In this document: positions 23,238 through 31,389 of the stretch, one piece after another
Layout: each line of letters begins with the position of its first letter
How positions within the stretch are numbered: position 1 is the stretch's first letter
Notes under the pieces: generated by a model
The model's input: only the letters and a program-made list of their open reading frames with translations
What the model was told of the DNA's origin: nothing
Database searches by the model: none
Position numbers and translations under genes: made by a program
DNA from: Clostridium amylolyticum
Lineage (GTDB): Bacteria; Bacillota; Clostridia; Clostridiales; Clostridiaceae
DNA: 64,000 nt
Direction of reading: 5' to 3'
NCBI RefSeq assembly: GCF_900142075.1
Contig: NZ_FQZO01000001.1
Location: forward strand, 434,001 to 498,000

Positions 23238-23332
23238 GCAGAGTAGAAATTTGTGCGTTAAGTGCTATGTGAACGGGGAGTTGTCACGTGGACGAAGAGG
23301 AAACTTGCGGTACAGATTTCGCATCCCGCTGC
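23238..23332 (+). promoter_or_regulatory. Tetrahydrofolate (THF) riboswitch
   Basis: GCAGAGTAG at the 5' end and CCCGCTGC at the 3' end close P1. Inside are GTGCGTTAAGTG, a central hairpin GTGAACGGGGAGTTGTCAC, GGACGAAGAGG and TGCGG...CGCAT, the layout of the folT-type THF riboswitch. It sits 55 bases before a FolT gene. The hairpin at 23330-23363 shares bases with the 3' side of P1, so the two folds compete ahead of the AAAGGAGG site. No T-run follows, so control of translation is likely. Confidence 0.85.
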
Positions 23333-23363
23333 TACATATAGAAGATTACTTCTTTATGTAGCA
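23330..23363 (+). promoter_or_regulatory. Expression-platform hairpin of the THF riboswitch
   Basis: TGCTACATA (23330-23338) pairs with TATGTAGCA (23355-23363), with an inner AGAAG/CTTCT. The left arm shares its first bases with the aptamer P1 strand, and the right arm ends 8 bases before AAAGGAGG. Confidence 0.55.
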
Positions 23364-23386
23364 ACAAACATAAAGGAGGTAATTTT

Positions 23387-23935
23387 ATGAAAAATTTAAT
23401 TAATTCAATTAAGTCATCTGCAAAAGAATTAAGTAGTACAGTGACATTAACTGTTACAGCTATGCTGACAGCTTTAAATGTTATACTTCATTCAGTTACT
23501 ACTATAGTAATTAATAACTTTTTGCAGATAAGATTTTCTTATTTGGCTGTGGCCTCTATTGGATTTTTATATGGACCAGTGGTAGGGGGGCTAGCAGGAG
23601 CTCTAGGAGATATAATAAAATATGTAGTTAGACCTACCGGAGCATTTTTTCCAGGGTTTACTCTAAACGAATTTATAGCAGGATTTTTATTTGGAGCAAT
23701 ATTGTACAAGAAACCCATTACCATAAAAAGAGCCTTTTTTGCAAAATTTTCTGTCATGGTAATTGTAAACTTGATACTAACACCACTTTGGCTTTCTATG
23801 ATGTATGGAAAAGCTTTTATGGTGATTATGGCAGGGCGTATTATTAAAGAGCTCATTATGCTTCCAATAGAAACGGCTTTATTATATCTTTGTATTAAAG
23901 CTGTAACCAAAGCTAAACCAGTAAGGGTTAGTTAA
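23387..23935 (+). CDS. folT: Folate ECF transporter S component
   Basis: 182 residues with about six membrane helices. It is the substrate-binding part of an energy-coupling-factor importer and would work with EcfA/EcfA'/EcfT encoded elsewhere. Features of the FolT/ThiT-like S component are VTAMLTALNVILH, FSYLAVASIGFLYGPVVGG and the DIIKYVVRPTGAFFPGFTLN stretch. The THF riboswitch upstream supports folate as substrate. ATG follows AAAGGAGG. Confidence 0.9.
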   Translation: MKNLINSIKSSAKELSSTVTLTVTAMLTALNVILHSVTTIVINNFLQIRFSYLAVASIGFLYGPVVGGLAGALGDIIKYVVRPTGAFFPGFTLNEFIAGFLFGAILYKKPITIKRAFFAKFSVMVIVNLILTPLWLSMMYGKAFMVIMAGRIIKELIMLPIETALLYLCIKAVTKAKPVRVS

Positions 23936-24051
23936 TATAATTTTAGGAGAGATAAAGGATATCTTACTCTGCCCTTAGAAATTCTAAGATTATATAATAA
24001 ACTTAAATAGATGAGAATAAAATATTTAATATTATGGTTAGAGGGGTTATT

Positions 24052-24579
24052 ATGAAAAAGTTACTGATTGTAGTGGATTATCAAATGGATTTCGTTAGTG
24101 GAAGTCTTGGTTTCCCTAAAGCAGCTAAATTAGAAGAAGGTATTTACCAAAAGATAAAAGATTATAAGGAAAATAACCAAGATGTGATATTTACTTTTGA
24201 CACTCATGATATTCAATATCTTCAAAGTCAAGAGGGGAGAAAGTTGCCTTTGGAACATTGCATTAAAGGTAGCGAAGGATGGAAGCTATATGGTAAGGTA
24301 GCTGAGCTTTGTGATAAGAATACCTTAAGTTATGAGAAACCTACCTTTGGATCTTTAGAATTAGCAGAATACCTTAAAGATAAAGAATATGAGTCCATAG
24401 AAATTGTAGGGCTTGTTTCTAATATATGCGTTATTTCTAATGCTGTTTTAGCAAAAACTGCATTACCTGAAGCTGAAATTGTTATAGATGCTTCTTGTAC
24501 TGCCAGCTTTGATGATTCATTAAATGAAAAAGCCTTAGATGTGATGGAAGGCTTACAGATGAAGGTAATAAACAGATAG
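24052..24579 (+). CDS. Isochorismatase-like cysteine hydrolase (nicotinamidase-related)
   Basis: 175 residues. MKKLLIVVDYQMDFVSGSLG carries the catalytic Asp (DYQ.DF), EKPTFGS the Lys and GLVSNICVISN the nucleophile Cys, the triad of this family. FTFDTHD recalls the nicotinamidase metal site region. The start was set at 24052 because GAGGGG lies 6 bases upstream; an in-frame ATG at 24034 has no ribosome site. It may hydrolyse nicotinamide or another amide. The neighbouring folate gene does not settle this. Confidence 0.8.
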   Translation: MKKLLIVVDYQMDFVSGSLGFPKAAKLEEGIYQKIKDYKENNQDVIFTFDTHDIQYLQSQEGRKLPLEHCIKGSEGWKLYGKVAELCDKNTLSYEKPTFGSLELAEYLKDKEYESIEIVGLVSNICVISNAVLAKTALPEAEIVIDASCTASFDDSLNEKALDVMEGLQMKVINR

Positions 24580-24650
24580 TTTCTTTATAAAAAAGTATGA
24601 TTATAAATACTAAACTTTAATAATAAGAAGTAAAATATTAAACTTATATA

Positions 24651-24692
24651 AAGCAAAGTAACTAGGGGAAACTCCTAATTACTTTGCTTTTA
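24651..24692. terminator. Bidirectional terminator
   Basis: AAGCAAAGTAACTAGG, loop, CCTAATTACTTTGCTTTT. It separates the converging hydrolase and melA genes. Confidence 0.8.
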
Positions 24693-24733
24693 GTAATTAT
24701 TAATATATAAAAGTGATTTGTCAGCTATCTATA

Positions 24734-26029
24734 CTACTTATAGATCGGTAACATGTTTCCATGAGCTGCAATAAGGTCATCGCATAAGTTTTTAATATCA
24801 TCTATAGATAATTCTGATGATGTATGAGGATCTAACATGGCAGCATGGTAAATAGCATCCTTTTTCTTTGTTATGGCTGCTTCAATGGTTAAAAGCTGTA
24901 CATTTATATTGGTTTGATTTAGAGCTGCCAGTTGAGTAGGAAGTTCTCCTACAAAACAAGGAGTGATACCGCTCCTGTCCACAAGGCAAGGCACTTCTAC
25001 GCAGGCTTTAGATGGCAGGTTTATAATAAGTCCTGTATTTAAAACGTTACCACCTATTTTATAAGGAATATCTGTTTCCATAGCTTCCATGATATATGAA
25101 CCATATTCATGAGTACGGCTATGAGTTAGCTCTTTATTTTGTACAAGCTCATCACGCATCTTGTTCCAACTCTCTATTTGATTTATGCAACGCCTTGGAT
25201 ATTCATCAAGAGGGATGTTGAATTTTTTTATAAGTTCTGGATACTTGCCTTTTATAAAGTAAGGCATATATTCAGCATTATGTTCGCTAGATTCTGTAAC
25301 ATAATACCCAAACTGCTTCATAATTTCATATCTCACCATATCATTATGAGGACCTTCTTTTTCTAATGCACGTTTTTTTATTTCAGGATAAAGGTTCTTA
25401 CCGTCTCTTGTAACTTCAAGGAGCCATGCCATATGGTTTATACCAGCGATTTTCCATTGAATATCCTTATACTCCATGCTTAAGTCTTCAAATAAATTAG
25501 GTACACAGGTTTGGACACTATGGCATAAGCCTACAGTTTTAATGGGTGTATATCTGAGCATTGCTCCAGTTAACATGGCCATAGGATTGGTATAGTTTAG
25601 GAAAAGAGCATCTGGACAAACCTCTTCCATATCTTTAGCGAAATCTAACATTACTGGTATTGTTCTTAAGGCCCTAAATATTCCACCTATTCCAAGAGTA
25701 TCTCCTATAGTTTGTTTTAGACCATATTTTTTTGGAATTTCAAAATCTATTACTGTGCTGGGTTCATAACCACCAACTTGAATAGCATTAACTACATACT
25801 TAGCTCCACTTAAGGCAGCCTTCCTATCGGTATAGGAAACTATTTTAGCATGGCCGCCTAAATTTTTATTTATATTGTTAAGCATTAATTCAGATTCCTT
25901 AAGTCTTTCAAGATTAATGTCGTATAAAGCTATCTCTGATTCCTTGAGAGAGGGTGTAGTCATAACATCTCCCAATATATTTTTTGCAAATACTGTGCTT
26001 CCTGCCCCCATAAAAGTAATTTTAAGCAT
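24734..26029 (-). CDS. melA: Alpha-galactosidase, glycoside hydrolase family 4
   Basis: 431 residues. Cytosolic NAD- and Mn-dependent enzyme that splits alpha-galactosides such as melibiose by an oxidation-elimination route. Seen: Rossmann motif ITFMGAGSTVFAKNIL, LFLNYTNPMAM, and the metal-site motif GLCHSVQ with Cys and His. CHSVQ is the form seen in alpha-galactosidases of the family; 6-phosphoglucosidases have other residues here. GINHMAW supplies another metal ligand. A divergent AraC-type regulator (frameshifted) controls or controlled it. No transporter is adjacent. Confidence 0.88.
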   Translation of the reverse strand: MLKITFMGAGSTVFAKNILGDVMTTPSLKESEIALYDINLERLKESELMLNNINKNLGGHAKIVSYTDRKAALSGAKYVVNAIQVGGYEPSTVIDFEIPKKYGLKQTIGDTLGIGGIFRALRTIPVMLDFAKDMEEVCPDALFLNYTNPMAMLTGAMLRYTPIKTVGLCHSVQTCVPNLFEDLSMEYKDIQWKIAGINHMAWLLEVTRDGKNLYPEIKKRALEKEGPHNDMVRYEIMKQFGYYVTESSEHNAEYMPYFIKGKYPELIKKFNIPLDEYPRRCINQIESWNKMRDELVQNKELTHSRTHEYGSYIMEAMETDIPYKIGGNVLNTGLIINLPSKACVEVPCLVDRSGITPCFVGELPTQLAALNQTNINVQLLTIEAAITKKKDAIYHAAMLDPHTSSELSIDDIKNLCDDLIAAHGNMLPIYK

Positions 26030-26055
26030 CTAATATTCCTCCTTACCATTTTTCT

Positions 26056-26119
26056 TAATTATAGTTTGTTTTTCTAGGCTTGCTAATGGTAAAATGTTAT
26101 TTGTATATAGTAAAATGTT
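26056..26119. promoter_or_regulatory. melA/araC intergenic operator with direct repeats
   Basis: TAAAATGTT occurs at 26090-26098 and again at 26111-26119, 21 bp apart (two helical turns), the typical layout of AraC half-sites. The flanking 48 bp (26056-26103) are repeated almost exactly at 28396-28443. Confidence 0.6.
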
Positions 26120-26146
26120 GTTTAATTATATAGGGAGAAAATAATT

Positions 26147-26991
26147 ATGTTTAGTCAAGGTAATGATATTAAAAGGGATGAGGATATACAGATTTATCAT
26201 TATGGTATGGAGAAATGTGATAAAGGTCATAGTTTTGGACCAGCAGTTAGAGATCATTTTTTAATTCATTTTATTTTAGAGGAAAGGGTGTTTACAAGAC
26301 TAAAGATAAAACTTATAATTTAGAAAAGAATCAGGCATTTTTAATAGTACCTGAAGAAATAACTTATTATGAATCAGATTTAGAAGACCCTTGGAGTTAC
26401 TGCTGGATAGGATTTAATGGATTAAAAGCTAACCATATATTAAAGCAAGGTAATCTTACTTCTAAAAATCCTATACTTACCTTTGGAGATATCTCTAATA
26501 TACCAAAACTAATGGAAGAATTATTAAATGCTGATACAAAAGAAGTAGGTAGTAGCTTAAAATTAAAAGCAATGCTTTATTTGATACTAGCTGAAATACA
26601 AAGGGTTAATTATGCTTTTGATAATGAAAGAAATATGAATTGCTATACAGATGAATACATAGAAAAAGCAATAGATTATATTCATAAAAATTACTCTCGC
26701 AATATTAAAATAGCAGATGTAGCAAGATATATAGGTTTTAATAGGAGTTATTTTAGTAAGATATTTAAAGGAAATATGAACATTTCTCCTCAAACCTATC
26801 TTATACAATATAGAATGAAAAGAGCTGCAGACCTTCTTAACTCAACAAATCTATCGGTGGGCGACATTGCTCGTTCCACTGGATACGGCGATGCCCTTTG
26901 TTTTTCAAAGGTATTTAAATCTGTCATTGGAGTAAGCCCTTCCAAATATAGAGAAAAAACTATAAGGGAAAATAATAATATTGATGGATAA
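26147..26991 (+). pseudogene. AraC family regulator, interrupted by a one-base frameshift
   Basis: The first frame (26147-26323, 58 codons) reads MFSQGNDIKRDEDIQIYHYG...VRDHFLIHFI and then goes off family and stops. The protein continues in another frame as FRGKGVYKTKDKTYNLEKNQ and YCWIGFNG, then the C-terminal AraC double helix-turn-helix (VARYIGFNRSYFSKIFKGNM; STGYGDALCFSKVFK). One T is missing in ATTTTATTTTAGAGG at about 26268-26277. Adding it restores a full MelR/MsmR-like regulator of about 281 residues. It may be a true mutation, phase variation or a sequencing error in the T-run. Confidence 0.8.
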
Positions 26992-27017
26992 AAAAATAAT
27001 GTGGGGAGAGTGAAGTA

Positions 27018-27494
27018 ATGATGTGTATATTTTTTTATAAAACCGATATAGGAGAAATTGCAATACAGGAGAATGAAGGAAGTATATGTGCTATGTACTT
27101 TGAAGGAGAAACACTGCCGTCGGATTTGGACATAATTGAGACTCCAGTTTTAAAGGAAGCTGCCTATGAACTAAATAAATATCTTAAAGGTGAGCTTAAA
27201 GAGTTTTCATTGCCACTTAAACTGTTAACAGGTACAGATTTTATGAAAGAAATATGGCAAGTGCTTAAAGAGATACCTTATGGACAAACCTACACCTACA
27301 AGCAGGTGGCAGAAAAAATTAACAGGCCTAAAGCGGCTAGAGCTGTGGGCCTTGCTTGTAACCGAAATCCCATACCTATTTTCATTCCTTGTCATAGAGT
27401 AATAGGTAGCAATGGAAATCTTACAGGATATCTTGGAGGAGTGCATATTAAAGAAAAGTTATTATCACTAGAGAAGAGTAGCAAGATGCTATAA
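27018..27494 (+). CDS. ogt: Methylated-DNA--protein-cysteine S-methyltransferase
   Basis: 158 residues. Suicide DNA-repair protein that moves the methyl group of O6-methylguanine to its own Cys in the motif IPCHRVIG. Also seen are the DNA-binding helix MKEIWQVLKEIPYGQTYTYK and the arginine-finger region RPKAARAVGLACNRNP. There is no Ada N-terminal domain, so it is of Ogt type. Start at 27018 or 27021 (two ATG in tandem) after GGGGAGAG. It lies 26 bases after the AraC remnant and may share its transcript. Confidence 0.92.
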   Translation: MMCIFFYKTDIGEIAIQENEGSICAMYFEGETLPSDLDIIETPVLKEAAYELNKYLKGELKEFSLPLKLLTGTDFMKEIWQVLKEIPYGQTYTYKQVAEKINRPKAARAVGLACNRNPIPIFIPCHRVIGSNGNLTGYLGGVHIKEKLLSLEKSSKML

Positions 27495-27500
27495 TTAGTA

Positions 27501-27535
27501 ATGAAGCTATGGTTATAATAAAATCATAGCTTCAT
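27501..27535. terminator. Bidirectional terminator
   Basis: ATGAAGCTATG, 13-base loop, CATAGCTTCAT between converging ogt and dedA genes. Confidence 0.65.
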
Positions 27536-27551
27536 CATTATTTTCCGTTTA

Positions 27552-28160
27552 TTATTTAAGCTTTTTTTTAAAGAACTGCAAAACAAATAAAGCAATGACT
27601 GCTAAGCCTAAAATTACATAGATTACATTAGAATATATTTCCATAAACCTCAATATTTTTTCCCAAGACTCTCCTAGGGCTGCCCCTGCACTTACAAGGA
27701 TGACATTCCATATTAATGTTCCTGCAGTAGTATACAACAAAAAAGTATTTAACTTCATGTTGGACATGCCAGCGGGAATAGATATAAGGCTACGGATGAG
27801 AGGAATCATGCGACAGAAAAAAACGGCTCTGTTACCATAGCGATGAAACCAAGTATCAGCCTTATGGATATCCTCAACTTTTAGGCGAAGTATATGTCCC
27901 CAGCGTTTTACTATATTTTCAAGTTTAGCTATGTTAATTATGCGCCCAACTTGATAGAGCATAAAGGCCCCTACTATTGATCCGGCGGTGGCCGATGATA
28001 CTACACCTAAAATTGTCATATTCGTGTTGGTAGTCATAAAACCTCCAAAGGTGAGTATAACTTCTGAAGGAATAGGTGGAAAAATATTTTCAATAAGTAT
28101 TAATAAAAAAGTGCCTAAATATCCGAAGTGTTCCATAAAGTTTGTAATCCAAATCTGCAT
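27552..28160 (-). CDS. DedA family membrane protein (VTT domain)
   Basis: 202 residues with about five hydrophobic segments. IENIFPPIPSEVIL, GRIINIAKLENIVKRWG, and FFCRMIPLIRSLISIPAGMSNM (arginine-containing re-entrant motif) are the hallmarks of DedA/SNARE-associated proteins. These act as lipid scramblases or flippases, for example recycling undecaprenyl phosphate or phosphatidylethanolamine. The lipid here is not known. ATG after TAGGAGAGG. Single gene. Confidence 0.88.
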   Translation of the reverse strand: MQIWITNFMEHFGYLGTFLLILIENIFPPIPSEVILTFGGFMTTNTNMTILGVVSSATAGSIVGAFMLYQVGRIINIAKLENIVKRWGHILRLKVEDIHKADTWFHRYGNRAVFFCRMIPLIRSLISIPAGMSNMKLNTFLLYTTAGTLIWNVILVSAGAALGESWEKILRFMEIYSNVIYVILGLAVIALFVLQFFKKKLK

Positions 28161-28647
28161 AATATTTATACCTCTCCTAAATAGTAATATATAATTAATA
28201 ATATGATTTTTTATCTTAAAAAGGAATCTATTATATAAAAATCATAACAGATATATATTAGCAATTAAAGATAGGTAAAGGTTTAGAATTCTTAAATATT
28301 CCTTACATTTAATAAAAACATAGATCTATAAATTTTTTAACAAATGAAGAATTGAGATATAAGTTATTAACTTGCCTATGGTTTTTACTTTTCTTTAATT
28401 ATAGTCTATTTTTATAATCTTGCTAATGGTAAAATGTTAATTGAAGGGTAGTCATCACCTTTGTATTATGATTATTTTTTATTTGGTACGTATTAACAAA
28501 TAACTAATATATTTACTAGTAGAAAAGCTGATGAATATAGATTATGATAGTTATTGGTGGACAAAACCAAATAGATATAGGATACAAGTAAGTAAGTGAA
28601 ACTAGCAATATTAATAATATTAATAAGCAGAAATTAAGGTGGAATAC
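28161..28647. other. Intergenic region with a copy of the melA operator
   Basis: 487 bases between dedA and the exonuclease gene. It contains a duplicate of the melA/araC operator (28396-28443) and a 22-codon frame at 28531-28599 (MNIDYDSYWWTKPNRYRIQV...) without a ribosome site. Otherwise AT-rich with no visible structure. It looks like the scar of a lost or rearranged gene. Confidence 0.5.
28396..28443. repeat. Orphan copy of the melA/araC operator region
   Basis: About 42 of 48 bases match 26056-26103, including the unbroken block CTTGCTAATGGTAAAATGTT. The second TAAAATGTT half-site is missing, and no sugar gene adjoins it. Confidence 0.7.
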
Positions 28648-29292
28648 ATGAAGAATAATAGAAAATATGAATATGGAAATTATGTAGATAAATATAAAGA
28701 TAAATATGAAAAATTAATATTTATGGATTTGGAAATGAATTATTCTAAAGAGGTTCCACATGGAGAAGTAATAAGTATTGGTGCTTTAAAAACTGATAAT
28801 CATGGGAAGGTTATAGATACCTTTTATAGCCTTATAAGACCTCAATCCAATACTTCTTTAAGTGAAAGGTGTATGGAAATTACAAAATTGGAACAGAGGG
28901 ATTTAGATAACTCTAAAGACTTTAATGAGGTTTTTAAGGAGTTTAACCATTGGTGCGGGCAGGGTAAGGGGTTATTTATAACTTGGAGCACTGCAGATGC
29001 AAGGGTATTAAAATTTAACGATAAAATGGGCGGCTATAGACTAGAAATTATAAATCAGATTAGAAAAAACTATTGGGATTTTCAAAAAACCTTTTCTTAT
29101 GAATATATTAAAAGGAATAATGTAATATCCTTAGACAAAGCATTAAAGATGTTTAATATAGGCTTTATTGGAAAAAGGCATAATGCTTTAGATGATGCAG
29201 CAAATTTATATAAGGTATTTTGTATGTGGGAGAAAAGTATTGATGCTAAAATGAATGAACAGGTATCCAACTTAAAAGAACGCTTTTTATAG
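28648..29292 (+). CDS. DnaQ-like DEDDh 3'-5' exonuclease
   Basis: 214 residues. FMDLEM gives the first Asp and Glu, TWSTADARVL an Asp, and GKRHNALDDA the His and last Asp of the DEDDh metal site of the exonuclease family that includes RNase T, KapD and PolC epsilon. KapD-like proteins (about 205 residues, linked to sporulation) are the closest shape. The substrate, RNA or DNA, is open. The start is placed at 28648, since AAGGTGG lies 5-6 bases upstream; the GTG at 28639 is inside that site. Confidence 0.82.
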   Translation: MKNNRKYEYGNYVDKYKDKYEKLIFMDLEMNYSKEVPHGEVISIGALKTDNHGKVIDTFYSLIRPQSNTSLSERCMEITKLEQRDLDNSKDFNEVFKEFNHWCGQGKGLFITWSTADARVLKFNDKMGGYRLEIINQIRKNYWDFQKTFSYEYIKRNNVISLDKALKMFNIGFIGKRHNALDDAANLYKVFCMWEKSIDAKMNEQVSNLKERFL

Positions 29293-29332
29293 GTTTTAAT
29301 TCGCATAATTAAATAATATGCAATGTGTAAAA

Positions 29333-29374
29333 GCATACACAAATTTAATTTAGTTAAATTTGTGTATGTTTTTT
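29333..29374 (+). terminator. Strong terminator after the exonuclease gene
   Basis: CATACACAAATTTA paired with its complement, then TTTTTT. It closes the exonuclease transcript before module 2 begins. Confidence 0.85.
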
Positions 29375-29375
29375 A

Positions 29376-29407
29376 GATTTGTACAAAAAATTCGGGATTT
29401 GTGCAAA
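29376..29407 (+). promoter_or_regulatory. Direct repeat, probable response-regulator site for module 2
   Basis: GATTTGTACAAA (29376-29387) and GATTTGTGCAAA (29396-29407) are exactly 20 bp apart, two helical turns. They lie about 70-100 bases upstream of flavoprotein gene 2, where an AraC-type response regulator would bind as a dimer to activate. Confidence 0.6.
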
Positions 29408-29477
29408 TACAAATGAATGGAACTTTATTAAAATAAAGTTGTTAAAAAATTAACTTACTGAACGGGGGGGATTCATT

Positions 29478-31259
29478 TTGAAGAAATTTAAAAAGATAAT
29501 TGCAACATTATTATTAATGACTTTAGTATTTGCTATGTCGGGTTGTGGTGCAGGAAAAAAAGCTAAGGCTTTAACAAATGGAACCTATACTGGTGAAGCA
29601 GAAGGAAAAGGCGGTTTAATAAAGGTAGAGCTTGCCGTAGCAGATGGAAAAATATCAAAGATTGATGTTAAGGAACATCATGAAACTGCTGGAATTGGTG
29701 ATCTTGCCATGAAGGAGATCTCTAAAGCTATTATAGAGAACCAAAGTGTTAATGTAGATACTATTAGTGGAGCGACTATAGCTTGTGAAGGCTTTTTAAA
29801 AGCTACAAAAGGAGCTTTAAAGGAAGCGGGAGCTAAGGATGAAGACTTCAACAATCAAAAAAAAGTAAATCTTATTCAACCAGAAAAAGAAACAGAACAA
29901 ACTTATGATGTGGTTATAATAGGAGCAGGTGGAGCTGGGCTTGCAGCTGCTGTGGAAGCAAAGGAAAGTGGAGCAAAAGTAGCTATAATAGAAAAAATGC
30001 CTTTAGTAGGGGGAAATACTTTAGTTTCAGGAGGAGGATTAAATGTTCCAAATAGTCCTCAGCAAAAAGCAAAAAATATTCAAGATAGTGTACAATCCTT
30101 CTATGAAGATACATTAAAAGGTGGAGATAACAAGGCTAATCCTAGTCTTGTAAAGATATTAGCGGAGAATGCACTTGATGCATCAAAATGGTTAGTGGAC
30201 TATGTTAAGGTTGAGTTTATGCCAGACAGGCTTCAACAGTTCGGCGGACATTCTGTTCCAAGAGCTCTAATATCAAAAGGAAATCATGGTACAGAACTTA
30301 TAGAAAAGCTTACAATTAAGGCAAAAGAGCTTGGTGTAGATTTTAAGATGAATACCACAGCTAAGGAATTAATAGTGGATGAAAAGGGAAAAATAGCAGG
30401 AGTAAAAGCTACAAACCCACTAAATCAAAGTCTTACCTTTAAAGCTAATAAAGGTGTAGTTATCGCTTCAGGTGGTTTTGGTTCTAATGCCGAGATGAGA
30501 AAGAAGTATAATCCTGAGTTTGATGAAAAATACCTAACTACAGATCAACCTGGTACTACTGGTGATGGTATAATAATGGCTGAAAAAGTAGGAGCTAATC
30601 TTACTCAAATGGAATATATTCAAACTTATCCAACATGTAATCCTGACACAGGAATAATATCTTATGTAGCAAATTCAAGATTTGATGGAGCTATCCTTGT
30701 AAATAAAGAAGGTAAGCGTTTCGTAGAAGAAATGGAAAGAAGAGACGTTATATCTAAAGGTATATTAAATCAAACTGAAGGTGTAGCATACTTATTATGG
30801 GGACAAGAGGTTGAAATTGTAGGTAATATGACACAGGTACATACGGATGAATATAATAAAATGGAAAAAAGCAATGTGCTTTATAAAGTAAACAGTATTG
30901 AAGAAGCGGCAAAAGCATTTAAAATAGATGTAGATACTATGAAGGCTACAGTAGAAAGATACAATAAGTTTGTAGCAGAAGGCAAGGATAAGGACTTTAA
31001 TAGAAGAGGACAAATATTATCCATAGAAAAAGGACCTTTTTACATACAAAAGGTTAAACCATCTATTCACCATACTATGGGGGGAATAGTTATTGATGAA
31101 AATGCCAGAGTAATAAATAAAGATGGAAAAGCTATAGAGGGTTTATTTGCAGCAGGAGAAGTTACTGGTGGAATCCACGGAACTAACCGTTTAGGAGGAA
31201 ATGCAGTAACAGATGTAATAGTATTTGGTAAAATAGCTGGTAAAAACGTATCAAAATAG
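29478..31259 (+). CDS. Secreted FMN/FAD flavoprotein reductase, lipoprotein, copy 2 (flavinylation Thr replaced)
   Basis: 593 residues, a clear full-length paralog of the protein at 20.8-22.6 kb. Lipobox MSGC (Cys23); FMN-binding domain (about 33-120) with SGATIAC, where the expected flavinylation Thr is Ala102; FAD reductase domain (about 143-590) starting DVVIIGAGGAG. Active site: Tyr384 (IQTYP), Asn399 in place of Asp, Arg422, HHTMGG and GTNRLGGNA. It should reduce an enoate-type acceptor outside the membrane, but probably another one than copy 1, and perhaps with non-covalent FMN. TTG start after CGGGGGGG. First gene of module 2. Confidence 0.85.
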   Translation: MKKFKKIIATLLLMTLVFAMSGCGAGKKAKALTNGTYTGEAEGKGGLIKVELAVADGKISKIDVKEHHETAGIGDLAMKEISKAIIENQSVNVDTISGATIACEGFLKATKGALKEAGAKDEDFNNQKKVNLIQPEKETEQTYDVVIIGAGGAGLAAAVEAKESGAKVAIIEKMPLVGGNTLVSGGGLNVPNSPQQKAKNIQDSVQSFYEDTLKGGDNKANPSLVKILAENALDASKWLVDYVKVEFMPDRLQQFGGHSVPRALISKGNHGTELIEKLTIKAKELGVDFKMNTTAKELIVDEKGKIAGVKATNPLNQSLTFKANKGVVIASGGFGSNAEMRKKYNPEFDEKYLTTDQPGTTGDGIIMAEKVGANLTQMEYIQTYPTCNPDTGIISYVANSRFDGAILVNKEGKRFVEEMERRDVISKGILNQTEGVAYLLWGQEVEIVGNMTQVHTDEYNKMEKSNVLYKVNSIEEAAKAFKIDVDTMKATVERYNKFVAEGKDKDFNRRGQILSIEKGPFYIQKVKPSIHHTMGGIVIDENARVINKDGKAIEGLFAAGEVTGGIHGTNRLGGNAVTDVIVFGKIAGKNVSK

Positions 31260-31272
31260 CAAGAAATATAAT

Positions 31273-31311
31273 AAAGGTCTACAGGATAGAAATTTCCTGT
31301 AGACCTTTGTT
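31273..31311 (+). terminator. Terminator after flavoprotein gene 2
   Basis: AAAGGTCTACAGG, 10-base loop, CCTGTAGACCTTTGTT. It separates enzyme from sensor genes, as the hairpin of module 1 does. Confidence 0.75.
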
Positions 31312-31389
31312 ATGAAAAGATAATTTGATAAAATGAAATGGGTTAAATTTATTAATCTCAGCAATTAAATCATTAGAGGATGTGAATTT

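Noticed and set aside
23276..23292. TTGTCACGTGG within the THF riboswitch as a further copy of the dispersed repeat
   Set aside because: The bases belong to the conserved central stem of the riboswitch; the rest of the repeat is absent.
28531..28599. 22-codon ORF MNIDYDSYWWTKPNRYRIQV... before the exonuclease gene
   Set aside because: No ribosome site and no continuation. It may be a relic but cannot be supported as a gene.
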